Position numbers and translations under genes: made by a program
Notes under the pieces: model-generated
What the model was told of the DNA's origin: nothing
Seen by the model: the letters and a program-made list of their open reading frames with translations, nothing else
The model's database searches: none
Source: Candidatus Treponema excrementipullorum
GTDB taxonomy: Bacteria; Spirochaetota; Spirochaetia; Treponematales; Treponemataceae
Length of the DNA stretch: 10,192 bases
Direction of reading: 5' to 3'
NCBI GenBank assembly: GCA_018883625.1
Contig: JAHLFV010000048.1
Span: forward strand, 1 to 10,192
In this document: positions 1 through 6,119 of the stretch, piece after piece
Layout of the letters: every line of letters begins with the position of its first letter
Position numbering within the stretch: the stretch's first letter is position 1

Positions 1-186
1 AATATTTTTCTTCCTCAACTTGGGAAATGAAAGTAAAACCGGCAGATTGGCAAGTCCCAAACGAAGAAAGGGAAGAGGTTTTGGAATGGCATATTCCACT
101 ACAGACAAAAAAAGACATAGTGCTGCAAAAAAAATAACCCGTTGTTCCTCTTGCCGAATGGGAGATGACTCTATTTTTTCTTTCAT
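1..186 (-). CDS. Gx transporter family membrane protein (heptaprenyl diphosphate synthase component I-like), N-terminal part
   Basis: The minus-strand frame is open to the window edge and gives 62 residues from the ATG at 186. A charged N-terminus (MKEKIESSPIRQEEQR) is followed by a hydrophobic segment at about 17-33, then IPKPLPFLRLGLANLPVLL at 34-52. That proline-rich stretch leading into LGLANLP is what I recognise from the Gx transporter / Hpre_diP_synt_I family (PF07456), small integral membrane proteins related to ECF-type substrate-binding components. The family's original link to heptaprenyl diphosphate synthesis is weak, so the substrate is not assigned. The start is uncertain: an in-frame ATG at 216 would add ten residues, and neither start has a convincing Shine-Dalgarno sequence. 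The rest of the gene lies beyond position 1. Family identification is fairly secure; function is not. Confidence 0.75.
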   Translation of the reverse strand, partial: MKEKIESSPIRQEEQRVIFFAALCLFLSVVEYAIPKPLPFLRLGLANLPVLLSFPKLRKKNI

Positions 187-348
187 GGTGCCAGTATACC
201 TGTGTAGCGTTACCATGTACAGCCATTTTATTAGTTCTAAAAGAGCCTTTCCGGCAGTACCAGAACTCTCTTTATCAATAAAAATAACTCTACAAAAAAT
301 TCTCTGGTAATGACCTCATATTCTGCATCTTTTCCCGTAAGGATACCT

Positions 349-363
349 CTGTCATAATGACAG
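349..363. promoter_or_regulatory. Perfect 15-bp palindrome, possible operator upstream of the ABC ATPase gene
   Basis: CTGTCATAATGACAG is a perfect inverted repeat with 7-bp arms around a single central A. It ends 13 bp before the ATG at 377, in the gap between divergent genes. Its CATAAT core could also serve as a -10 element, but no good -35 lies at the right distance. Size and position suit a dimeric repressor site. No matching regulator is identifiable here, so the role is inferred from symmetry and position only. Confidence 0.35.
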
Positions 364-376
364 GATAAACATAATC

Positions 377-1114
377 ATGTATACTGGTCTCATGGGTATC
401 GTTGAACTTTCAAATATCAGTAAAGTGTATCAAATGGATAATGTACAGGTTAATGCCGTAAAAAATGCATCTTTTTCCATCCAACAGGGGGAATTCGCTG
501 CTATTTCTGGACCTTCCGGTTCTGGAAAATCAACTTTGCTTAACATAATCGGACTGACAGATTTACCCACATCAGGTACTCTTATTATCAACGGTAACGA
601 TATTTATAAAAATATTACTTTAGGCGTAAAAGCAAAAATTCCTTCCCGGGTCGATGCTCAATTGACAGACTTACGAAGAAGTCAGTTGGGATTTATCTTC
701 CAAACCTTTAACTTGGTTCCCGTTCTAAACGTGTGGGAAAACATTGAATTGCCGCTTCACTTAGGAAAATCACCTACCACGGATACCCTGTCCAAAAAAG
801 AACAATCTGAATGGATAAGCTTTTTGCTCGAAATGACAGGGCTCACCGATTGGAAAACCCATAAACCGGCAGAGTTAAGTGGCGGTCAACGCCAACGAAC
901 AGCTATTGCCCGAGCATTAGTCACAAAGGCTCCTATTATACTGGCAGACGAACCTACAGCCAATTTGGACTCCAAAACGGGAGATCAAATTTTGGAGTTA
1001 ATGCAAAAATTAAACAAGGAATTGAACACCACTTTTATTTTTTCTACCCATGATTCAAAAATCGTGGAAATGGCAAACCACGTAATAAAAATCAAGGACG
1101 GCATTATTCTCTAA
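377..1114 (+). CDS. ABC transporter ATP-binding protein, LolD/MacB type
   Basis: This cytoplasmic ATPase of 245 residues would power a membrane complex with FtsX-type permeases. Every nucleotide-binding motif is present: Walker A GPSGSGKST at 45-53, Q-loop Gln109 in FIFQTFNLVP, signature LSGGQ at 167-171, Walker B IILADE at 187-192 with catalytic Glu192, D-loop NLDS at 196-199 and switch His225. FQTFNLVPVLNVWENIELPL is typical of the LolD/MacB/FtsE group. A stretch at about 75-95 is longer than usual for that group. The start is uncertain: ATG 377 has AGGA at 362-365 as a rather distant ribosome binding site, while ATG 392 would start at MGIVEL, closer to the usual family N-terminus. Its likely partners are the two permeases at 3208-5912, but they are on the opposite strand and the gene points toward them. 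ATPase function is secure; the partnership is inferred. Confidence 0.93.
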   Translation: MYTGLMGIVELSNISKVYQMDNVQVNAVKNASFSIQQGEFAAISGPSGSGKSTLLNIIGLTDLPTSGTLIINGNDIYKNITLGVKAKIPSRVDAQLTDLRRSQLGFIFQTFNLVPVLNVWENIELPLHLGKSPTTDTLSKKEQSEWISFLLEMTGLTDWKTHKPAELSGGQRQRTAIARALVTKAPIILADEPTANLDSKTGDQILELMQKLNKELNTTFIFSTHDSKIVEMANHVIKIKDGIIL

Positions 1115-1124
1115 CCCCGTGGAA

Positions 1125-2393
1125 TCAGTAATCAAATTTGATTTTTAAGCCAGTTCCCAAGGTAATTTTAGGCTGTTTGGAATGAGCACCACCGTAGAGT
1201 ATTTCCAGACCCGATTGCCACTCTGCATGGGGAAATAAACCGTTTACTACACAGGCCAAGGTCACATCTCCTTCGTTTTTTACAAACAGGTGATTCCACT
1301 CTATTCCGATTTTTGTGTTTCTGTTTTTTCCCAAACGACTTACCCCACCGGCAAATGACACTCTGTGACTTTGCACCAACTCTTCGTGGGGTGTATATGT
1401 ATGCTGATATTCTACATTAAATCCAACTTTCGGGGTTGTTTCCCACCACTTATAAAAACCGAATACAGTATTTACTTTTTGGTATCCGTTGTTGTTATTG
1501 AGCTGAGATAAATCTTTTGTTACAAAAAGTGTTTGTATATAAGTATCTACACCCCAAAAACTACGTTTTACTTCCAGTCCCCCAATATGTCCCACATATT
1601 TTTCCGGATTATCGTAACTTTCCAGAGAGGGATTTTTTCTTCCAAACAACTTGATAGCCGTATCGAATATGACAAATTCAGCTGCCCCCACAACTGACAT
1701 TGAACCGACATTCATACTGTCAAATTTATCCGGCGGATACAAAAACACGGCGGAAAACGATCCTGTCCAAACAGGAAGATCAAGACTCAAAACAATATTG
1801 TTGACTGCGTCTTCCAGAATATTGGCAGAAAATAAACGGGGATATCCCCAGGTAATTTCCCGTTTTCCCCCAAAAAGATAAAGACGGTCAAAAATCAGAT
1901 AGTCAAAATATAATTCAGAAACCGTAAAGGAAAATTTAGGAAGGCTCATATCAAAAGACCCCTGAATTCCCAAGTTTTTACTGATCCGGGCTGCAAAAGA
2001 CAATGTATTGGAAAATTCAAAGCCGGGAACAAAGTGATACCCGGTAGCATCCCAAACGTTTCCCAAACCTACATCTATCTCTGCAGATCCGGTAAATTTT
2101 AACGGTACATAAAACATGTTGGTCGGAGCAGGCTGTGTCGCATCAGTTTCTTGTGTTGTAGGAATTGTCTGATTTTCCACAACCTCATCTTCTGCAGAAC
2201 TAAAAAGGTCATCAAAGCTGTCATCAAAATCAGACTCAAAGAAAGTCTCCACCTCACCGGAATCTGCAAAAGAATCTGTCCCGGAATTAGTCTCGGAACC
2301 TTGCGTCACTTCCGCAAAATCCACCTCTTCCCCCCAAACAGGCAAAAAAAACATTTCAAAAATACAGAAAAGGAGAAGAGATAATTTTTTCAT
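1125..2393 (-). CDS. Predicted outer-membrane beta-barrel protein with an acidic N-terminal linker
   Basis: The protein has 422 residues. Residues 1-21 (MKKLSLLLFCIFEMFFLPVWG) form a signal peptide without a lipobox Cys at the cleavage site. Residues 22-90 are a low-complexity, Asp/Glu/Ser/Thr-rich segment including SDFDDSFDDLFSSAEDE at about 54-70. From about 94 onward the sequence alternates hydrophobic and polar residues with many aromatics, as in amphipathic beta strands, and it ends in KIKFDY with the terminal aromatic typical of BAM substrates. I recognise no specific family. It is the last gene of the permease/LolA-like cluster, and its ATG follows the previous stop by 1 bp, so translation is probably coupled. 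It could be the outer-membrane acceptor or exit channel of the transport path, but that is inferred from context. The gene ends 10 bp from the convergent ATPase gene. Confidence 0.75.
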   Translation of the reverse strand: MKKLSLLLFCIFEMFFLPVWGEEVDFAEVTQGSETNSGTDSFADSGEVETFFESDFDDSFDDLFSSAEDEVVENQTIPTTQETDATQPAPTNMFYVPLKFTGSAEIDVGLGNVWDATGYHFVPGFEFSNTLSFAARISKNLGIQGSFDMSLPKFSFTVSELYFDYLIFDRLYLFGGKREITWGYPRLFSANILEDAVNNIVLSLDLPVWTGSFSAVFLYPPDKFDSMNVGSMSVVGAAEFVIFDTAIKLFGRKNPSLESYDNPEKYVGHIGGLEVKRSFWGVDTYIQTLFVTKDLSQLNNNNGYQKVNTVFGFYKWWETTPKVGFNVEYQHTYTPHEELVQSHRVSFAGGVSRLGKNRNTKIGIEWNHLFVKNEGDVTLACVVNGLFPHAEWQSGLEILYGGAHSKQPKITLGTGLKIKFDY

Positions 2394-2394
2394 G

Positions 2395-3204
2395 CTATTT
2401 ACTCATCATTTCCAAATAGGGTTTTGTATATACTATATTATCAACGGCATCAAAGGAAACATTGGTAATGGTGATTTGTGTTCGCTCATACTGCATTTTG
2501 TCACCGATACGTTTTCCCCGTAAGTTATCTACTATCAGCATACTTTTCGGAATAGCATACTGCTTTCCGCCATTAGCTGTTACCAACTGGTAAGAAGGAA
2601 CCATAGTTGTTCTTAACAACTGTTTTGACAGGCTGTAGTCTTCTTTTTTTCTTACAAGTCCGTCGTCTTTTGTGACCCACAGACGCAACACAGGATAATC
2701 AACACTATCAACTTTAGCTGTAAGAGTGTACAAAATACAATCATAAGCACCCAAGGTAACCTCTTTGAAGGACTCTATTTTGTAATCCCGATAATAATGT
2801 TGGGGTGCAAAATCCGAGTTATTTGCATTGGTATTTTGGAATTTATCCTTTGCACTGGTAAAAGTAAATCGTTTATCAGCAGGATCGTAAAACCAAATAT
2901 TATTATCTGTTTGCAAATATCCCTTGCCCTTTTCTGACTGAGGACCTGTTACCAATATTGTCCATTGATTGGTTCTGTCCCGCCTATACATTATTGCTTC
3001 CGTAATGCTTTTTCCTTCACCGGGCTTTTCCTGAACAACGGTATATTTACCGGAAAAATCAGTCTCATAAAAAGCAGTTTTCTCTTCTGCCAATTTCAGT
3101 AGTGCATCTGCCTCTGAAGAAGTTATCTGAGCATTGACAACGCCCAAAATTCCGATAAAAGCAAACAGGTTAGCAAAAATAATTTTTTTCACAGTTTTTC
3201 TCAT
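2395..3204 (-). CDS. LolA-like periplasmic outer-membrane lipoprotein-sorting protein
   Basis: The protein has 269 residues. Residues 1-25 are a signal peptide ending VNA before Gln26, with no lipobox, so it should be soluble in the periplasm. ILVTGPQSEKGKGYL, NNIWFYDP at 101-108 and NNSDF at 128-132 match the outer-membrane lipoprotein-sorting protein family (COG2834-type, LolA/LolB fold), in which a half-open barrel carries an acyl chain or other lipid. Length is normal for this LolA-like branch and greater than classical LolA. GGAG at 3211-3214 sits 6 nt before the ATG, and the gap from the upstream permease stop is 3 bp, so it belongs to that operon. It is the obvious shuttle between the FtsX-type permeases and the beta-barrel encoded next. 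Whether the cargo is lipoprotein or lipid cannot be told from sequence. Confidence 0.83.
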   Translation of the reverse strand: MRKTVKKIIFANLFAFIGILGVVNAQITSSEADALLKLAEEKTAFYETDFSGKYTVVQEKPGEGKSITEAIMYRRDRTNQWTILVTGPQSEKGKGYLQTDNNIWFYDPADKRFTFTSAKDKFQNTNANNSDFAPQHYYRDYKIESFKEVTLGAYDCILYTLTAKVDSVDYPVLRLWVTKDDGLVRKKEDYSLSKQLLRTTMVPSYQLVTANGGKQYAIPKSMLIVDNLRGKRIGDKMQYERTQITITNVSFDAVDNIVYTKPYLEMMSK

Positions 3205-3207
3205 TTT

Positions 3208-4488
3208 TTACTCCGTAGTACCCAGTGCAACAACAGGTGTAACACTGACAGATTTTCTGATAGAAAACAAAACAGCTATAAGTGTCGTTACAAAAAGAAT
3301 TAACCCGATTGCGAGCATCACTTTCAAAGATGGGATGGTAAGCAATACACCGTTTACAAGAAAAATATCAAACGCAGGAATAAAGGACAAGTTAAATAAC
3401 CGTACAAACCAGGAAAGCAGGAAAGACAAAAAAACACCGCCACAAAACCCTATAGCCAATAATACACAAATCTCCGACAAAAGAACGGCATATATCCGTC
3501 TTTTTTGCATGCCGATTGCCTTGTAAATTCCTATTTCATTTATTCGTTTCATGACAATGACACGGTATGTAGTACTGATTCCCACAATAACTATGATCAG
3601 AAGAATTACAATTATAAAAACAGTAATTAAATTCATAGCATCAAGGATGATTTTTAAGTCTTCTAGGTTAGCATACAAAGCAATCAACGCATACGTAGGT
3701 TCCGAAAATCCCAATTTATCGTAAAATTGCTGTTTGTCTTCCACAAGGGGAAACATAGTAAATTTCTCTTCCAGTTTACTTTGTGCATCCGCAATATCAA
3801 AACTGTCTTTTTTGTCATTAGGCAATGTGATACATATCCTATTTCCCCAATGTGCCGGAACATCATAAGCAGATCTCAGAGTATTTATGTCCATATAGGA
3901 AGTGTACATGCCAAAAAGACTTGAGTCTTTAAAAATACCCTGTACTTGAAGAGTAACAGTGTTTGTATATCCTCGGGAAGTTTTAAGCAAAAAAGTTATA
4001 GAGTCGTTAACATGTACCCCCAGTTTTTGAGCAATAGGCATGGAAATCAAAACACCCGTAGAATCGGCCATATTATCCGCATTGCCTTCCACGTAGTTCA
4101 AATTGGAAAAAAGAGCTTTTTCCCGTTCAAAGTCACATCCTTTTATGACCCTCTGTCTAACCTCCACCCCTTCAAAATAAAAGGATGAATACTCGGCATC
4201 AAAGTCAAACCGGGGTGTAATAACCGTCCCCTCCGGAAAGCAAGATTGTAAATCGGTAATCACATCTTCAATATTGTCAATGGAGAGACTCCATGTTCCA
4301 CCTATAAAATTTAAATCTCCGCCGTAATAATTTTTTGCTTTTGATTCCAAAGCATCCAACATGCCGGCCACAAGAAAAAGAATAAAAAGAGAAAAGCCGA
4401 CACCTACTATACACACCCCAAAAAGAGAAAGATACTGCTTTTTTCTGTATAATACCGAACGAAACCCCATTTTCAGTGTATTCATCAT
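3208..4488 (-). CDS. FtsX/MacB-type ABC transporter permease (second of two)
   Basis: This 426-residue inner-membrane protein has the four-helix MacB/LolC/LolE layout: TM1 at about 19-43, a large periplasmic domain at about 44-280, then TM2 at about 283-308, TM3 at about 333-360 and TM4 at about 389-410. The cytoplasmic loop KRINEIGIYKAIGMQKRRI at 314-332 is the FtsX-family coupling segment that contacts the ATPase. The N-terminal domain resembles MacB_PCD. The start at 4488 overlaps the upstream stop as ATGA and has AGGGG just upstream, which indicates translational coupling. An immediately adjacent second ATG at 4485 is possible. No ATPase domain is fused, unlike true MacB, so an external ATPase such as that at 377-1114 is needed. 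It probably forms a heterodimer with the permease at 4485-5912. LolC/LolE-like is a description of architecture, not proof of lipoprotein release. Confidence 0.9.
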   Translation of the reverse strand: MMNTLKMGFRSVLYRKKQYLSLFGVCIVGVGFSLFILFLVAGMLDALESKAKNYYGGDLNFIGGTWSLSIDNIEDVITDLQSCFPEGTVITPRFDFDAEYSSFYFEGVEVRQRVIKGCDFEREKALFSNLNYVEGNADNMADSTGVLISMPIAQKLGVHVNDSITFLLKTSRGYTNTVTLQVQGIFKDSSLFGMYTSYMDINTLRSAYDVPAHWGNRICITLPNDKKDSFDIADAQSKLEEKFTMFPLVEDKQQFYDKLGFSEPTYALIALYANLEDLKIILDAMNLITVFIIVILLIIVIVGISTTYRVIVMKRINEIGIYKAIGMQKRRIYAVLLSEICVLLAIGFCGGVFLSFLLSWFVRLFNLSFIPAFDIFLVNGVLLTIPSLKVMLAIGLILFVTTLIAVLFSIRKSVSVTPVVALGTTE

Positions 4489-5912
4489 TTTGTCCCCTGA
4501 ATAGCTTCTATAGGTTGCACCTTAAGGGTTGTGATTACCGGATAAATCCATCCTAAAATACCCAAACAAAACATTAAAAACATGATCCACAACATATTTG
4601 AAGCAGTTACCGCTGTTACCAACGCCTCACCGCCAAAAAGCTGTATTAAAAAATCATTGGTAAACGTAATTTCAGCTTTTGTTATTGCTCTTGTAACAAC
4701 CACTCCTAGCAAACAACCGCAAAATCCTGATATAAAAGCTAAAATCAAGTTTTCTATCATGCAATTAAGGGCAACAAAAGAACGGGTAGCCCCCAAAGCC
4801 CGCATAGTTCCGATCTCTCTGCTTCTGTTTAGTACGCTTACCACCAAGGTATTGTTGACCATAATAAATCCGGCAGCCACAATAATCAAAATACCGATGT
4901 TAAAAATTATGCGCATCCAATACAGATACAATGCTGTACTTCCTGCCGCATGACGCCAGTTCACGGCTTCTACCGGCCATCCGTTTTTCTTGAAGGTTCT
5001 GTTCAAACTTCTCATGACGGAAGCAACATCTTCAGAATCTTTTACGTCACAAATAAGAAAATGCCAAGTTGTGGAATCAGATACAGGATTTTCGGCTATA
5101 ACTTCCTCTGTTTCCAAGAGACTGTCTTGACTATCTTCAAAAACAGCCCCCTCCTCGTCAGAAGTAAAAAATAAATCATCAAAATTTAAGTCCCCGTCCA
5201 AAAGACTGGTTTTACTTTCATCGATTTCAATACCGGAAGAAACGGTATCGGTAATGTCCATAATATCCCGTACCGTTTCAGGATTTATCAAAACAAATCT
5301 GTCAAAAATTGTATTATAATTTTGATAACTGTAAATTCCCGTAACAGGCACAGCTCTGATTCTGAAAGAAACCCCGTCTACGATGGTAAACTGAATGGTG
5401 TCCCCCACGGCTGCTCCCAAAAGTTCCTGTTGCTGACGGGAAATCATAATTCCCTTATCACCCATTTTATAGGGCTTTCCCTCTTCCACTGTCACACCGG
5501 ACATTATGTCCAAATAGGCATCAGCATTAACACCAAAAATAGACATGGGCTCTCGGTAATCTCCGAATTCCAAAAGAGAAATACCGGTTATTTGAGGTGT
5601 AAACTTTTTGATAGCAGGATTTTCGGATAGTACTTGCAAAATATCTTCATATGGGCTTAGACGCTCAATTTCCGTTAATTCTCCTGTCACCGGGGTTTCA
5701 TCACCAAATAAACTTAAAGGAACATCTGAAATGGGGCGGATAATGAAATCTCCCGTAAAACTTTGAACAAAACTGCTCTCCACCCCCTTTTCTGTACTGT
5801 CAAAAACAGCGTTAGCTACAATGAGTAAGGTAGCAACCAACGTCATAAACAAAACAATAACAACGGAACTTTTTCTGGCAAGAATATTTTTTAGTGCCAA
5901 CTTAAAAATCAT
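4485..5912 (-). CDS. FtsX/MacB-type ABC transporter permease (first of two), with acidic periplasmic insertion
   Basis: This 475-residue protein has TM1 at about 14-36, a periplasmic MacB_PCD-like domain, and TM2-TM4 at about 331-358, 383-408 and 436-462. The cytoplasmic coupling loop NRSREIGTMRALGATRS at 362-378 is characteristic of the FtsX family, and the C-terminus PIEAIQGTK resembles the usual permease end. Residues about 225-278 are an Asp/Glu-rich insertion containing NFDDLFFTSDEE at 243-254, absent from the sister permease and resembling the acidic N-terminus of the beta-barrel protein in the same operon. It is the first gene of the minus-strand operon. GGAG at 5917-5920 lies 4 nt before the ATG, and a strong promoter is about 100 bp upstream. 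It probably pairs with the permease at 3208-4488 and the ATPase at 377-1114. Confidence 0.9.
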   Translation of the reverse strand: MIFKLALKNILARKSSVVIVLFMTLVATLLIVANAVFDSTEKGVESSFVQSFTGDFIIRPISDVPLSLFGDETPVTGELTEIERLSPYEDILQVLSENPAIKKFTPQITGISLLEFGDYREPMSIFGVNADAYLDIMSGVTVEEGKPYKMGDKGIMISRQQQELLGAAVGDTIQFTIVDGVSFRIRAVPVTGIYSYQNYNTIFDRFVLINPETVRDIMDITDTVSSGIEIDESKTSLLDGDLNFDDLFFTSDEEGAVFEDSQDSLLETEEVIAENPVSDSTTWHFLICDVKDSEDVASVMRSLNRTFKKNGWPVEAVNWRHAAGSTALYLYWMRIIFNIGILIIVAAGFIMVNNTLVVSVLNRSREIGTMRALGATRSFVALNCMIENLILAFISGFCGCLLGVVVTRAITKAEITFTNDFLIQLFGGEALVTAVTASNMLWIMFLMFCLGILGWIYPVITTLKVQPIEAIQGTK

Positions 5913-6004
5913 TTAGTCTCCACAGGATGAAAAGCATGCTCTGCTTCAAACAAACAGCCTACAAAACCTAACGGTTAAAAAAAACTTTACCGAAAACAAT
6001 ACAC

Positions 6005-6033
6005 TTCTTACCGATTATACTATACATTATAAT
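6005..6033 (+). promoter_or_regulatory. Candidate distal plus-strand promoter of the gal operon
   Basis: TATAAT at 6028-6033 is a perfect -10. The hexamer 17 bp upstream, TTCTTA at 6005-6010, is a poor -35 match (three of six). It would give a leader of roughly 80 nt before the regulator ATG at 6120. The A+T-rich setting makes chance -10 matches common, so this is weaker than the proximal candidate at 6060-6088. Confidence 0.3.
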
Positions 6034-6043
6034 ATTTTTTCAA
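6014..6043 (-). promoter_or_regulatory. Minus-strand promoter of the permease/LolA-like/barrel operon
   Basis: Reading the minus strand, TTGAAA (6043-6038) and TATAAT (6019-6014) are separated by 18 bp. That gives five of six matches to the -35 consensus and all six to the -10. Predicted transcription starts near 6007, leaving a leader of about 95 nt before the permease ATG at 5912. The elements overlap the plus-strand TATAAT at 6028-6033, so the two directions may compete for polymerase. Confidence 0.55.
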
Positions 6044-6059
6044 CAAGAACAAAAATCTC

Positions 6060-6088
6060 TTGAATTATCCTCATTTCTGATATATTAT
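6060..6088 (+). promoter_or_regulatory. Candidate proximal plus-strand promoter of the gal operon
   Basis: TTGAAT (6060-6065) and TATTAT (6083-6088) are spaced 17 bp, with four of six and five of six consensus matches. Transcription would start near 6095, about 25 nt before the regulator ATG at 6120. This agrees with 6120 rather than 6087 being the true start codon, because 6087 would lie upstream of the RNA 5' end. The start point falls inside the operator-like palindrome at 6088-6101. Confidence 0.45.
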
Positions 6089-6101
6089 GTGTACGTTAAC
6101 A
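6088..6101. promoter_or_regulatory. LacI-family-like operator at the gal operon start
   Basis: TGTGTACGTTAACA is an imperfect palindrome, symmetric at 10 of 14 positions, around a central CG. It fits the general LacI/CcpA-type pattern TGWNANCGNTNWCA with one mismatch. It follows the proximal -10 directly and covers the predicted start point, so bound repressor would block initiation. The adjacent LacI-type regulator is the natural candidate to bind it, giving autoregulation and control of galK-galT. Assignment rests on pattern and position. Confidence 0.45.
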
Positions 6102-6119
6102 GGCGGTATCGGAGGAAGT

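Noticed and set aside
3..137. Plus-strand frame resembling the tail of an upstream protein
   Set aside because: It reads plausibly but is fully overlapped by the better supported minus-strand Gx transporter frame, and no family was recognised.
20..310. Plus-strand open frame of 96 codons at the left edge
   Set aside because: Its composition is unlike a protein and it lies antisense to the minus-strand Gx transporter N-terminus, whose IPKPLPFLRLGLANLP motif is recognisable. It has no ribosome binding site.
1130..1143. AATCAAATTTGATT palindrome near the convergent junction as a terminator
   Set aside because: It has no loop, is A+T-rich and encodes the KIKFDY C-terminus of the barrel protein, so the symmetry is most likely accidental.
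5971..5992. CGGTTAAA...TTTACCG inverted repeat in the export-operon leader
   Set aside because: The arms are short and mismatched by one base, with an A-tract between, and the pairing would be weak. There is no clear regulatory reading.
6087..6119. Eleven-residue N-terminal extension of the LacI-type regulator from ATG 6087
   Set aside because: There is no ribosome binding site, the stretch is upstream of the proximal predicted transcript start, and LacI homology begins at 6120 where GGAGGA precedes the ATG.
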